Positions 38,421-47,726 of a DNA stretch of 64,000 nt are shown one piece after another (within the stretch, counting starts at the first letter, position 1; every line of letters begins with the position of its first letter). A program made the position numbers and the translations under genes. The notes under the pieces are model-generated. The model saw only the letters and a program-made list of their open reading frames with translations. It made no database searches and had not been told where the DNA came from. The DNA is taken from the NCBI GenBank assembly GCA_963680875.1, contig OY804576.1, forward strand, positions 76,947,668 through 77,011,667. Reading direction: 5' to 3'. Source of the DNA: Bathymodiolus brooksi (Eukaryota > Mollusca > Bivalvia > Mytilida > Modiolidae).

Positions 38421-41400
38421 CTGTGACTGTATAATGAATTCTTCATTATCCTATACAATATATTAAAAATTGCTGAGTTAGATTACTGTCAAATTATAAC
38501 ATATATATATACGTCTGAAAATTAAACCAAACAGTGTTAGAATTAGATCTTTGAGCTCACACCATTGATACACTGCAGCACCATTCGCTTAGCCTTACGT
38601 CCAGCGCCCTAGACCACTCGACCACATCCACTCCCTAAAAAAAGGAGCTTCAATAATCGTAGTGTTACCTTTTCTCGTAAGGCAAATCTAGGGATAGATG
38701 TAAGACATGTGTATAAGCGTGTGTAGATGGTACATATATACTTAATATTATAATTTGACAGCAATCTAACTCAGCAATTTTTAATATATTGTATAGGATA
38801 ATGAAGAATTCATTATACAGTCACAGGAAATAAAGTATATTATACAAATGTCTAGAAGCAAGTGACAACCATACAATATATCTGTCCCACTGGATCTCAA
38901 AGTTACTAAGGATACTAGGTTAATACTAAATATTAAATACGTCTGAAAATGAAACCAAACAGTGTTAGAATTAGATCTTAGAGCTGTCAAATTTTTGTTC
39001 TTCCCTCGACGGGATTTGAACCCACACCATTGATACACTGCAGCACCATTCGCTTAGCCTTACGTCCAGCGCCCTAGACACTCGACCACATCCACTCCCT
39101 AAAAAAAGGAGCTTCAATAATCGTAGTGTTACCTTTTCTCGTAAGGCAAATCTAGGGATAGATGTAAGACATGTGTATAAGCGTGTGTAGATGGTACATA
39201 TATACTTAATATTATAATTTGACAGCAATCTAACTCAGCAATTTTTAATATATTGTATAGGATAATGAAGAATTCATTATACAGTCACAGGAAATAAAGT
39301 ATATTATACAAATGTCTAGAAGCAAGTGACAACCATACAATATATCTGTCCCACTGGATCTCAAAGTTACTAAGGATACTAGGTTAATACTAAATATTAA
39401 ATACGTCTGAAAATGAAACCAAACAGTGTTAGAATTAGATCTTAGAGCTGTCAAATTTTTGTTCTTCCCTCGACGGGATTTGAACCCACACCATTGATAC
39501 ACTGCAGCACCATTCACTTAGCCTTACGTCCAGCGCCCTAGACCACTCGACCACATCCACTCCCTAAAAAAAGGAGCTTCAATAATCGTAGTGTTACCTT
39601 TTCTCGTAAGGCAAATCTAGGGATAGATGTAAGACATGTGTATAAGCGTGTGTAGATGGTACATATATACTTAATATTATAATTTGACAGCAATCTATCT
39701 CAGCAATTTTTAATATATTGTATAGGATAATGAAGAATTCATTATACAGTCACAGGAAATAAAGTATATTATACAAATGTCTAGAAGCAAGTGACAACCA
39801 TACAATATATCTGTCCCACTGGATCTCAAAGTTACTAAGGATACTAGGTTAATACTAAATATTAAATACGTCTGAAAATGAAACCAAACAGTGTTAGAAT
39901 TAGATCTTAGAGCTGTCAAATTTTTGTTCTTCCCTCGACGGGATTTGAACCCACACCATTGATACACTGCAGCACCATTCACTTAGCCTTACGTCCAGCG
40001 CCCTAGACCACTCGACCACATCCACTCCCTAAAAAAAGGAGCTTCAATAATCGTAGTGTTACCTTTTCTCGTAAGGCAAATCTAGGGATAGATGTAAGAC
40101 ATGTGTATAAGCGTGTGTAGATGGTACATATATACTTAATATTATAATTTGACAGCAATCTATCTCAGCAATTTTTAATATATTGTATAGGATAATGAAG
40201 AATTCATTATACAGTCACAGGAAATAAAGTATATTATACAAATGTCTAGAAGCAAGTGACAACCATACAATATATCTGTCCCACTGGATCTCAAAGTTAC
40301 TAAGGATACTAGGTTAATACTAAATATTAAATACGTCTGAAAATGAAACCAAACAGTGTTAGAATTAGATCTTAGAGCTGTCAAATTTTTGTTCTTCCCT
40401 CGACGGGATTTGAACCCACACCATTGATACACTGCAGCACCATTCACTTAGCCTTACGTCCAGCGCCCTAGACCACTCGACCACATCCACTCCCTAAAAA
40501 AAGGAGCTTCAATAATCGTAGTGTTACCTTTTCTCGTAAGGCAAATCTAGGGATAGATGTAAGACATGTGTATAAGCGTGTGTAGATGGTACATATATAC
40601 TTAATATTATAATTTGACAGCAATCTAACTCAGCAATTTTTAATATATTGTATAGGATAATGAAGAATTCATTATACAGTCACAGGAAATAAAGTATATT
40701 ATACAAATGTCTAGAAGCAAGTGACAACCATACAATATATCTGTCCCACTGGATCTCAAAGTTACTATGAATACTAGGTTAATATATATATATAAATATA
40801 AATATTATTAATATCCTAAAGTAAATTAAATCAAGACGAAATATAAAATGTCAAGATAATACCAATTTTTACATGACAGTTTAACCTTATCAACAACGTT
40901 TCAGAATATATTTAATAATAGTGGAGTAAAATTCTGTAGACTTGTAATTGTGAAATGAAAGTTTAAACAGTCACCATTGAGGTCAACAATATCAACAAAA
41001 GAAACAACCACCTCTCAACTCAATTGATCACTAAAAAAGATAACAAAATACAGGTACAAGCCTGGGGACAGGCACAAAAATGTGGTAGAGTTAAACAGGC
41101 TAATACTGTACTTGCTTCACTAACATCTCTATAGTAACAACCTTCCTCTGGTACTTTGGTTAAAATTATTAACCCTTACAGACCAGTTTGATAAAGGAAT
41201 GCAATCTGCAGTTTGGTAAGTATCTATGAGGCAAACATACTGAAATATAAAATGTCAATATAGAATATAGGACTTTTGGTTTCTGATACAGACTTTTGAG
41301 AGAAATGATCATGTGAGCCCAACGGCCAAGCAGAATGAGCTTTCTGAGAAAGTCTCTCTGATAAAGGAATACAAACTGCAGTTTGTTAAATATCTATGAC

Positions 41401-43465
41401 GCAAATATCCTCCTTAAAAAGACTTATTACTATGTTATATATAAATTTGTGTACTGATTTAATTGGTTGAATTATTAAACTCACCAATCTAAATTCATCA
41501 TGTTAAAGAACTTTCCTTCCTTCAGGTATTTCTTGAATGTAGGAATTATTCCGAGAAAAAAACTACAAATATATTTTAAACAATCTATTAGAGGTTTTAC
41601 TCATTTTTATTTTTTTCACAAAAAATCTCACCAATCGAAACACAGTATGTTGAAGAACTTTCCATCTTTTATGTACCCCCTAAATGTAGGAACTATACCG
41701 AGTAAAAAACTACAAATATATTATAAAAAAATCTATAATTAGAGATTTTGCTCATTATTATTTTTTGCACATAAACAACAAACCCAAGCATAGATAATCC
41801 AAGTTAAAACTAAAGTACTATGAAACATTTTGTTATTGTTTGTAGGACTGTATGTTATTTGTGTTTGTTTGTGTATAGTGATGTCCAACACGTCTTGACT
41901 ATACGAGTGATATTGGTGGGTGTCCTAACCCTTCACGAGCACCTCGGTTCACCCCCGGTTTTTTGCGGGTCTGTGTTGCTGATCTGTTTTAGTTTTCTGT
42001 GTTGTGTTTTTGGTTTTGTTTGTCTTCGTCCTGTGTCTTGTGTACCCAATGTTGCTAATGTATCTGGATTTCCCATTCTTGATGGCCCCGTTCCTTTGGT
42101 TTTCTCTAACTTTTATTTACTGAATAAATTTTGTAAACTCTTAGGCTCTTCATAATGAAACAATGTAAACTACAAATAAATTAAGCTGTGGTTAGAATTA
42201 ATTTGCTTGGTTAAAAAGGGGAATTTTATTCCATATTTTATTTATTCTGTACAAGTAGCTTATCTCTACTTTAATTGCATCACTTATTCATCTATGTGGC
42301 AGAGTGAAGGTCATTAATTTCTTACCATTTCGTGCCCTGATACCAACCTCCTGTTAAGTTCTAAACCGTAAAATCTATACATAGACAGTGTTTTCACCAG
42401 TCAGTTTGTTATTGCTGTCCTCCCCTGTTAAACCGGCATTTGCAGTAGTGCTTACAGACAAAATTTGTGAGTGGAGCATATCAACAGATCGATAACAAAA
42501 ATCCCCATTGATATGAACAGCATACTTATGAAACTGTATGTCACATGATCAACGTGACCTAAAGGTCACATACCTCAGAAATTTGAAATTTCGAAGTGAT
42601 TTTTATAGTTTTTAAGACTGATGAAGAATATTATTCTTAATAAGACTGAAAGTTTCGTAGGGAGGAACACTAGTGACCATCCTGTCAAATATTTTGCTCC
42701 AAAAGTAACTGTGAAACTATGTATCATTGATTTTTCCTCCTCGAGATAACCATGGTCAAAATAATGAACAATGTGAAGCTTGCTCCGCCCACAGCTATTT
42801 ATACCCACGGTCCCGGTTTTAGCTTGGAATTAGTTAATAAAAAAAACTTTGTTGCCACCTTGCATTGATTCCCTCAATTTTGAGGCAGTTCCTGTTCATT
42901 TTAACATGCATAAAACAGAAGAATCTTACCATTTGTCATCACCTGGCTTCAGTCCTGTAATTTTTAGACAGTTCATGTTAGTTCACTGGTGTTGTTTTTT
43001 TTCTACCTGGTTTATGACATTTTGTTCTGTTCCTTCTAATTGGTTTTTAACCTTTATTTTATCATATATTACATCATCTTCGAATTCGCTAGCCAAGGGT
43101 TATGATCCACCTCCCCTTGTAATCATTGGCTGGCGAAGATGATACTACATGTACATCAGAGCAATCAAACTTTTTCATGATATTGTGATCTTTGGCATGC
43201 GGTTTATTTCTGCGTACACTATGAAAGTGACAATAAATATTATAATTCACTGTTGACAAATGCATCATCATTTTTATTCAACCTACAATTCTCATATATT
43301 GCATTCGTCTGGTAGAATGTAGTATAAAAATTACCTGTCTGCTGGGGGTCCTGGTATGTGGCTGTACTTTCTACGTCTTGTAATAAGACATAGACATATG
43401 AAGGTCATTACACCAAGAAAGATGGCCACCAGAATTCCAAAAATAAACATCCAAGAAATAACCAT
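19008..43465 (-). CDS. CYP46A1-like: Complete CYP46A-like cytochrome P450 (14 exons, 504 aa)
   Basis: Exons in transcript order: 43335-43465 (ATG at 43465), 41632-41709 or 41485-41562, 37247-37328, 36243-36316, 33236-33322, 32399-32537, 31097-31216, 28265-28421, 26545-26607, 25542-25614, 24182-24377, 22472-22563, 20106-20175, 19008-19160. All have GT-AG junctions and continuous phase; the total is 505 codons with stop, against about 500 aa for human CYP46A1. Residues 6-29 are a hydrophobic ER anchor, followed by basic RRRK and hinge HIPGPP (36-41). AGQETT is at 310-315, ETLR at 367-370, PERF at 421-424, and [10 protein letters not shown] has the heme-ligand cysteine at 447. In vertebrates CYP46A1 24-hydroxylates cholesterol in the ER with P450 reductase; the substrate here is inferred only. 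Exon 2 is duplicated, and exons 6 and 8 have iterated 3' ends. Confidence 0.92.
19161..20105. other. P450 last intron, no recognisable elements
   Basis: Mirrors 9,088-9,889 over much of its length. It is AT-rich and includes 'cagaaatttt'-type intron sequence shared with the left arm near its exon ends. Nothing coding was recognised. Confidence 0.5.
20417..21423. mobile_element. ~1-kb TIR DNA transposon in P450 intron
   Basis: The ends 'tactgtataaccggtaattt' and 'aaattatcggttatacggta' are inverted repeats, with further 'tttctgcgg' sub-repeats near both ends. The left arm has an uninterrupted site near 8,790, so it inserted after the arms formed. A 65-codon minus-strand frame inside (20,627-20,824) is not recognised. 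Probably non-autonomous; superfamily not assigned. Confidence 0.75.
21424..22471. other. P450 intron, mirror of left-arm intron
   Basis: Mirrors about 7,730-8,790. AT-rich, with no exon or repeat family recognised. Confidence 0.5.
22650..23230 (-). pseudogene. Retroelement remnant, mirror of 7,147 copy
   Basis: Minus-strand relic of the same reverse-transcriptase tail and 3' UTR ('gaggaagcagttcctg'-like region). It contains an extra segment at 23,085-23,175 ('cctggaataaccttcatcag') that also occurs on the plus strand at 34,950-35,010. Confidence 0.45.
23353..23535. mobile_element. TIR MITE, mirror of 6,872 copy
   Basis: The ends 'tacagtggtccccttct' and 'agaggggaactactgta' are inverted and TA-flanked, with the same palindromic interior as the left copy. 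Confidence 0.65.
23790..24050 (-). mobile_element. SINE family B, mirror of the 5,929 copy without array
   Basis: Head region 'ggtgatgaaagggttgggg' on the minus strand and body to 'agtacaaagcagacatcacc'. It shows the pre-expansion state of the left-arm copy. Confidence 0.65.
24419..24779. mobile_element. Hairpin element in P450 intron, right arm only
   Basis: Near-perfect inverted arms of about 60 bp (24,425-24,485 and 24,530-24,578) share 'caatattggtgtattgacgg' and 'aatatagaatttatgtgg'. They are followed by a further segment bounded by 'tatcctgcaa' and 'ttgcaggata'. The left arm at about 5,530 has only 'cctatattatatataggtca', so this is a post-duplication insertion. Confidence 0.75.
25036..25475 (-). 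mobile_element. SINE family B carrying a nested foldback element
   Basis: Minus-strand SINE B with head 'aaccgcatcaagga' at 25,475 and tail 'aacgtcaattcagcaatttt' at the low end. It is interrupted at 25,177-25,354 by a separate element. It is absent from the left arm. Confidence 0.75.
25177..25354. mobile_element. Foldback/MITE inside SINE B with 5-bp target duplication
   Basis: About 178 bp with inverted ends 'tgttccatttaaatatacct' and 'aggtagacttaaatggaata', each continuing into G/C homopolymers. It is flanked by 'cttag' on both sides (25,172-25,176 and 25,355-25,359). Confidence 0.75.
25720..25780 (-). mobile_element. SINE family A tail fragment
   Basis: Only the conserved terminal block 'tggtgtttaatgccaacttt' to 'tcagctatatcgtgg' is present, at the position mirrored by the fuller SINE at 4,711. 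Confidence 0.6.
26766..26959. mobile_element. pogo/mariner-like MITE, mirror of 3,524 copy
   Basis: The ends 'tagtgaaacctgtcc' and 'agacagatttcactgta' are inverted. The interior has two 'acagtattttggtttat' copies rather than the four on the left. Confidence 0.6.
27136..27397 (+). mobile_element. SINE family A, full length, right arm only
   Basis: From 'ggggccattgtggttgtgat' to 'gttaaacactataactc'. The left arm has no SINE at the corresponding intron site (about 3,000), so this is a post-duplication insertion. Confidence 0.8.
27711..28031 (-). mobile_element. SINE family B, mirror of 1,876 copy
   Basis: Minus-strand counterpart with the same head, body and 'gttgtttaatgccacacaag' tail. Confidence 0.8.
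28140..28300 (-). repeat. Duplicated 3' end of P450 exon 8 (two units)
   Basis: The exon 8 3' end plus donor appears at 28,265 and again near 28,145, about 119 bp apart. This is the same unit that reaches about five copies in the left gene. Confidence 0.85.
28800..30190. mobile_element. pogo-like MITE with a ~20-copy 59/65-bp internal satellite
   Basis: It starts 'tacagtgaaacctgtct' and ends 'agacaggttttaccgta'. Between 28,827 and 30,080 lie about 20 tandem units containing 'taacctgaaaacctgcc' and 'agacagacttaacagtcc'. Some units carry an extra 6 bp ('ccggta'), spaced about 242 bp apart, which is a higher-order period of four units. The left arm shows the empty TA target at 764-765 ('gatactaatagg'). 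Confidence 0.85.
30475..30672. repeat. pogo-like MITE fragment with ~35-bp repeats
   Basis: Starts 'tacagtgaaacctgtc', followed by about five copies of 'ccctgaataaaacgaaatcc'. It mirrors the element at 238-516, with differing internal copy number. No clear second terminus. Confidence 0.6.
30821..30992 (+). mobile_element. SINE family A with internal deletion
   Basis: The head 'gggggccatcgtgattgtat' is joined directly to 'ggtactcaatacaacatt', missing the middle of the tRNA-like region, then the normal tail. It mirrors the SINE at base 1-98 and marks the last visible point of arm homology. Confidence 0.75.
31843..32398 (-). repeat. ~70-bp tandem repeat derived from the 3' end of P450 exon 6
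   Basis: About eight degenerate units, each related on the minus strand to the exon 6 end (FNHLTLDII then donor). Three units carry an intact 'gggtaagc' donor-like site. The frame stays open from exon 6 through the first units, so a donor at 32,241-32,245 would extend exon 6 by 51 codons in phase. Confidence 0.8.
32726..32818 (+). mobile_element. SINE family A, 3' fragment
   Basis: Contains 'ccaccaataaaactgaaag' and 'tgttgaaagtggtgttaac'; the head is missing. Confidence 0.6.
33500..34855. repeat. 65-bp tandem repeat interrupted by a LINE
   Basis: About ten copies of a unit with 'catattcatgagatgctttg' and 'gacttcctacaatattttgt'. Four are on the left of the LINE at 33,767-34,512 and six on the right. 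It lies in P450 intron 4. Confidence 0.9.
33767..34512 (+). mobile_element. 5'-truncated non-LTR retrotransposon (LINE) insertion
   Basis: An open frame of about 210 codons ends at 34,395. It reads [18 protein letters not shown], then [18 protein letters not shown], a cysteine-containing NRICEKWF, and [11 protein letters not shown]: the C-terminal tail region found after the reverse transcriptase in LINE ORF2 proteins. The 3' end is 'ccaataaaatcttatctta' with several TCTTA repeats, a typical LINE tail. Insertion inside the satellite and an intact frame suggest a fairly recent event. Clade not assigned. Confidence 0.8.
34870..35015 (+). repeat. Dispersed repeat also present at 23,085-23,175
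   Basis: Shares 'cctgatgaaggttattccag' and 'actaaatttgatatctac' with the minus-strand copy inside the retroelement remnant in the right arm. Element type unknown. Confidence 0.5.
35250..35525. repeat. Alternating 35/39-bp tandem repeat
   Basis: About seven units of 'gacatccactggttgatgg' plus 'ataagaagccgattgt'. A 4-bp 'attg' insertion distinguishes 39-bp from 35-bp units, and the two alternate. All three minus frames stay open through it, which is a property of the unit and not evidence for a gene. Confidence 0.9.
35825..35885 (-). mobile_element. SINE family A tail fragment
   Basis: Only 'tggtgtttaatgccaacttt' and 'tcagctatatcgtggtg' remain. Confidence 0.55.
36585..36935. repeat. 25-bp tandem repeat
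   Basis: About fourteen copies of 'gatacaatgatgtgtataat' plus 5 bp, with small indels. It lies between P450 exons 3 and 4. The three minus frames are all open across it, giving spurious 113-146 codon frames. Confidence 0.9.
38112..38371 (+). mobile_element. SINE family A, full length
   Basis: From 'gggccgtcatggccacaatc' to 'gcgttaaacaccataacc', abutting a CA/TA microsatellite. Confidence 0.75.
38372..38416. repeat. CA/TA microsatellite
   Basis: About 6 CA repeats followed by about 15 TA repeats. It borders the tRNA-Leu-derived array. Confidence 0.9.
38417..40788 (-). repeat. 465-bp satellite array (5 units) containing a tRNA-Leu-derived sequence
   Basis: The landmark 'aaggagcttcaataatcg' recurs at 38,642, 39,106, 39,571, 40,036 and 40,501. 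Units are almost identical. Each has, on the minus strand, a tRNA-like segment (38,999-39,100, 39,465-39,566, 39,930-40,031, 40,395-40,496; the first unit is truncated): A-box-like 'tggtcgagtggtctagggcg', an anticodon-loop-like 'cgtaagg' (TAA, Leu) and B box 'gggttcaaatccc'. The stems do not pair well, so these are tRNA-derived rather than functional tRNAs. The array begins with a short plus-oriented piece of the same unit (38,417-38,510). Confidence 0.88.
41485..41562 (-). CDS. P450 alternative exon 2b
   Basis: 78 nt with acceptor 'tttgtag' and donor 'gtgagt'. Translated in the exon 1 frame it starts [19 protein letters not shown] and ends with a split tryptophan codon, as in 2a. It corresponds to the segment after the proline hinge of CYP46A1. 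It lies 69 bp downstream of exon 2a and both versions keep frame with exons 1 and 3. Confidence 0.8.
41632..41709 (-). CDS. P450 alternative exon 2a
   Basis: 78 nt with the same phase and splice sites as 2b, starting [19 protein letters not shown]. The LLG matches human CYP46A1 (SFLLGHLP) better than the LG of 2b. The residue differences between the two versions are mostly conservative, which suggests both are or were under selection. Confidence 0.82.
41890..42100 (+). repeat. Retroelement 3'-UTR-like repeat in P450 intron 1
   Basis: Contains 'cccttcacgagcacctcgg' and 'tttgcgggtctgtgttgct', diverged from the 3' UTR of the retroelement family at 12,746-13,262. Confidence 0.4.
42101..43334. 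other. P450 intron 1, remainder
   Basis: No exon or recognised repeat. A 97-codon plus-strand frame (42,849-43,142) has no recognisable motif and lies within the intron of a well-supported gene. Confidence 0.5.
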
Positions 43466-43639
43466 GACTGTGTTGTATATATTCTATATCAAATACAAAA
43501 AAAAACTTTTCACTGATTGAACAAAAAAGGATTTGATATTAGTTTAGAAGAGGTATTTAATCTTAATTTTAAAACAAATCATCTAACTTATTTGCTTAGA
43601 AGTTACTATAGCCTGTGGGGTTCACATTGGATTTCTCTG

Positions 43640-44006
43640 CATCAATATTGTAATGGTCAGCATGCTGACCTCGATTGTGAAAGAGTATGGGTTCAAGCCC
43701 AGATTGGGTCAAACCAAAGAATTATAATACTGAGTATTTGCTGCTTCTTCACTAACCACACAGCATTAAGGAGTAAGAGCAAAGACTGAGTCGACTCGAA
43801 ATCAGGATAATGTGTCCAAGTGGAATGACATGTCTACCTGTGGACAGTTTTCTCAGTGAGCTAGCACTATAAATATCCAACTGTGTGTGTTGGTCTAGTA
43901 CAGAGCGGACCTCATCATCATCTCATTGAAATGTAACTTTTACTCGCTATGATATAGCTGAAAAATGGCTCATTTGGCATTAAACAACAATCACTCACTC
44001 ACTCAT
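43640..44006 (+). mobile_element. SINE family B
   Basis: tRNA-like head with 'atggtcagcatgctgacctc' and 'gggttcaagccc', the body with 'gataatgtgtccaagtgg', and a tail 'ttaaacaacaatcactcact' ending in CACT repeats. It lies just upstream of the P450 start (minus strand), in the promoter-proximal region. Confidence 0.75.
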
Positions 44007-44119
44007 ATTGGATTTCAGATCAAAATAAAATGAACAAAGAATTTTTAGACATTGCATGGATCATTCCTGTAAGCAAATGACCAATTGCTTCTTGACAAAA
44101 ATATATTTAAATTATTATT

Positions 44120-44400
44120 GCCTGCCCTTCTTTGATTTACAGCTGCTGATCGATGATTACCCCTTCAGTAACTTCAAACTTTTCATCAAACTGTCAAGCA
44201 AAAAAAAGGGCACTTTAGTCCCCCCCCCCACCACTTTTCAAATTGGGGAAGGCAATTGCCACCCTTGCCTCAGATCCTACACCCCTGAGATGGTAGTAGT
44301 GAAGCAGGAACCACAAACTCCTATGCAGCACCTGAGTTTACCACAGGTGTTTTTAGTGGGGTTCGTATTGCTCAATCTTCAGTTTTCTGTGCTTTGTCAA
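44120..44400 (+). repeat. Retroelement 3'-UTR-like fragment
   Basis: Contains 'ttgatttacagctgctgatc', a poly-C tract and 'tttttagtggggttcgtatt', related to the 13,025-13,260 segment but diverged. Confidence 0.45.
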
Positions 44401-44897
44401 CAACAAATTATTTCATTTTATATCTGTATATTCATATCATGTACTGTTATGGAAGTAATATATTGACCCTTGAAAAACAAATAAATTACCAATAAAGGTA
44501 ACTCTCAATCTGTTAACAATCTATGATTCTCATATCGGCAGTTGGATTATGTCATTTTCCAGCAAAATGATCTCCACTCAATTTCTACATAATTTTATTT
44601 TCACGAATTGGATCGAATTTCAAAAAGAAATACCAACTTCTCAATTTTTTGCCTGATGATAGGTACATATGTTCCGGGCTGAAAAAAACCAAAAAAATAG
44701 CACAGGTCATCGAACTAACTTTTTTGCTAATCGCCCATCTTTGTGTTGGGGGTGGCTACATATAGAGGTACCAACTTTGGATCTCTACAAATGATGCATT
44801 AACAGGTCTTCTGCAAATATCTTGCATAATGCTAATAGGAATACTTTGAAGTAATTTTGCAATACCTGAGATTGGAAAACTCTATAAAAAACTATGA

Positions 44898-45312
44898 AAA
44901 TAACTAGATGTATCGGAACGACACGAATGTCCCCGCCGTGAATATTAAGGAGGCTCGCAAATGTTTCACCCTTTTTTAATTCCCTCAGTAATAGGCTAAG
45001 AATAACAAACGAATTTCAAAGTTGATCTGTAACTTATGATTATGCACTGTCATACCAAAAATCAAGTCAATATCTCCAAGCATAACGAAAAAAAGTGGTG
45101 ACAACTAAATATTTGGCCAAATTTCAAAGTCCAAGGCCCATAACTCGGCCAAAAATCATTGGACCGGAACAAAACGTAACACCCACATACTAAATATCAA
45201 GTCAATATCTCAAAGCATAGCGAAAAAAGTGGTCGCAACTGGTTTTTTTCTTCGGAATTATGGACATGGGCAACACTATATGTCCCGGCCACTTAGTGGC
45301 GGGGACATAAAA
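44898..45312. mobile_element. Repeat with 'gtccccgcc' inverted ends
   Basis: The left end 'gaatgtccccgccgtg' and right end 'cacttagtggcggggacat' are inverted. Inside is a roughly 120-bp direct repeat with 'atcaagtcaatatctc' and 'cataacgaaaaaaagtgg'. Gene-free otherwise. Confidence 0.6.
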
Positions 45313-46270
45313 AAAAGAGAGTAGATTTTCACCCTGGCCCTAAAAAAATTTCCTCCATACAACCTTCTTTCGTTCATACCTTTGTTGCAAGAAATACCAA
45401 GTTCCCCATTTTTGCATATAATGTGCTTAGTTGTATCTAAAGCTTTTAAAAAAATAGGGTCACCGAGGTTGTTTTGTCAATATTTTGATTTGAAGACAGT
45501 CAAGTGGCATAGCAAGTATTAAAGCAGTCATCGACTTTAGCAGTGGTCCGGTGGCCCACGACCAGTGAAACTTGATTCGGACCAGTGACTTTTGCCAAAT
45601 TTTTTCAATAGAATCTATATAAATATTCTAATTTTGAAGTTTTTGGGCCAGTAAATTCGAAAGTCTAATTTCGAAGACTGTTAAAGGGAGATAACTCTTA
45701 CAATAATTTACTGATTTTTATTAAAGTGTTCACAGGGTTTTTGAATAATTTATTTTCTAGACGTTACTCTTACTTTTCCATTACATTTTGCACTTAAAGG
45801 CATAGTTTTATGATGAAATACTCGGTACCGCTATGCGCGAAAAAGATGCGCAGGAACAATACGAGCCAACCTCCTTAAATTATATAAATATAAAGAAATG
45901 ATAGTGGTATTTTTTAATTTATGTTAAACTGATGTTGAATTTGCTAAAAATAAACCTTGATTTACCATATACGGTTGAAATTGTATTTTTTCAATAAAAT
46001 TTTCACTTAGAATTATGTTTTCGTGCTGAAAAGTTGATGCTAATTTTATTTAATGCCTATATATGCCTTATTTGGTGATCCCTCCTATATTATTTGCATA
46101 TATATTTGAAGCATTTGTACATGGGATTCTTTATATTTATAATGCCGTATAAAATGCCATGTCAATCAGGATCAACATTTGCGAAATTCTCATTCATTGC
46201 CTTGGGCCAAGTTGGGTCACCACCTTGTAATCGTGTTGAAATTAGACTTATTTTAGACTATATTTTCTAT
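45313..46270. other. Intergenic AT-rich DNA
   Basis: Nothing convincing beyond 'accagtgaaacttgattcgg'-type degenerate repeat sequence at 45,540-45,660. Confidence 0.4.
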
Positions 46271-46284
46271 TATGATTAGTGATT

Positions 46285-46525
46285 CAGAGCAGAAAATTTC
46301 TTCATAAGTCTAATCTCAACAAGATTACCCCCTTGCAGATGTGCCAGCACAGGGGCATGTTACGAATTATTTTTATCCCTGGATTGAGTTGTCAGTCGAG
46401 AGATAAAAAATAATTCACGAGACCTAATCTCGTTGAGATTAGGATTCCGAAGATATCTGTCTTTATCTACATCCTGACAGACAGAAAATTTCTTCGGAAT
46501 CCTAATCTCAACGAGATTAAACAAG
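46285..46525. repeat. Compound inverted-repeat (foldback) element
   Basis: 'agaaaatttcttc...taatctcaac' occurs directly at 46,290 and 46,483, with its reverse complement ('ctcgttgagattagg') between at 46,430. A nested hairpin around 46,350-46,410 pairs 'aattatttttatccc' with 'gagataaaaaataatt'. Confidence 0.65.
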
Positions 46526-46939
46526 CCCCTGTGGTGCCAGTTGCTAATATTTATTACCTTGTGTAGAAATTATTTTTGTTCACCAACTGTACCTGTTGTT
46601 GTCCAGCAGGTTATATATCCTTCATTTCAAATCTGCAAAAAAAAATCATAATAATGAAATAATCAATGTATGTAAATTCTATAAGTTTTACAAGATTACA
46701 CAATTATCGTGAGCGTAGCAATAATCTGACAGCCTGTTAGTCCGATAGCCTGCTGGTCCGATAGTCCGACAGTCCAACAGAGATGTGTTTGTTTTTCACT
46801 TTCACCATTCAAGTAAGAACAGTAACAAAGTAAAAATTCTCGGGAATACATCAAAAAGATCTAAAGCTTTAGCTTGATCAATTTTCTTGAATATTTGTTT
46901 GAATTTGTACTTGTATGACGGAATTTTCATTCACTTAAA

Positions 46940-47205
46940 GGGGGCCGTCGTGGTCGTGATCGTATGGTAGTAGGATTTATAATTACCTATGCAATCAGTG
47001 CCTATCACCACTAACATTGTGAGTTCGAATCCCACTAAGGCGAGGTGTACTCGTTACAACTTTATGTGATAAAGTTTGTCAGTGACTTGTGACAGGTCTG
47101 TGGTTTTCTCCGGGTACTTCGGTTTCCTCTACCAATGAAACTGACAGCCACAATATAACTTAAATATTGTTGAAAGTGGTGTTAAACACCATAAACCATA
47201 AACCC
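46940..47205 (+). mobile_element. SINE family A, full length
   Basis: From 'gggggccgtcgtggtcgtga' to 'gttaaacaccataaacc', with B-box-like 'gagttcgaatccc'. Confidence 0.8.
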
Positions 47206-47548
47206 AAACCATTCACTTAAATGAAGAAATAGTCAACTTCTTTAATATTATGATAATCACAAAGTGACGGCCATACAATTTTCGTGGGGGATCATTTTTG
47301 GATCACATTAAATCTTATTGTCTTCTTCGACATTAAATTATTATTTTTTCGAGAGAGACGATGTAACACACAATTTTTTCAGGACTGAAAAGACTGTCTT
47401 GGCTAGATGAACCGACCGGAACAATAGGCAAAGACTATGTATTCCGGGTCTATGCAATATATTCTGACCTTTTTTATTTGAATTCTTTATAGTAAATGTC
47501 TTGAAAATTAATTTGATCATATAGCTCTGAACCCCCAATTATCAACCA

Positions 47549-47726
47549 CAGGAGTCGGAAGTTCTATCAATAATAAGGTATAGGGGCACCTCGAAGATCG
47601 CTGGGAAACTATAAAAAAACCGAAGATCGCTGGGAAACTATAAAAAAAAAAACGTTTTTTTATAGTTTCCCAGCGATCTTCGAGGTGCCCCTATACCTTA
47701 TTATTGATAGAACTTCCGACTCCTGT
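47549..47726. repeat. Near-perfect hairpin with ~75-bp arms
   Basis: 'caggagtcggaagttctatc' at 47,549 is mirrored by 'gatagaacttccgactcctg' at 47,707, with the arms continuing to 'agtttcccagcgatcttcg'. The left arm carries that inner segment twice. The loop is poly-A/T. Confidence 0.85.

Noticed and set aside
38781..40447. Repeated 85-90 codon frames, identical between units
   Set aside because: They run through the 465-bp satellite and its tRNA-like segment; no protein motif.
38999..40496. Functional tRNA-Leu genes
   Set aside because: A and B boxes are present but the acceptor and anticodon stems do not pair, and the copies are part of a satellite; called tRNA-derived.
41820..42155. 111-codon plus-strand frame
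   Set aside because: Overlaps retroelement 3'-UTR-like sequence inside a P450 intron; no domain recognised.
42849..43142. 97-codon plus-strand frame
   Set aside because: Lies within intron 1 of the complete P450 and shows no motif.
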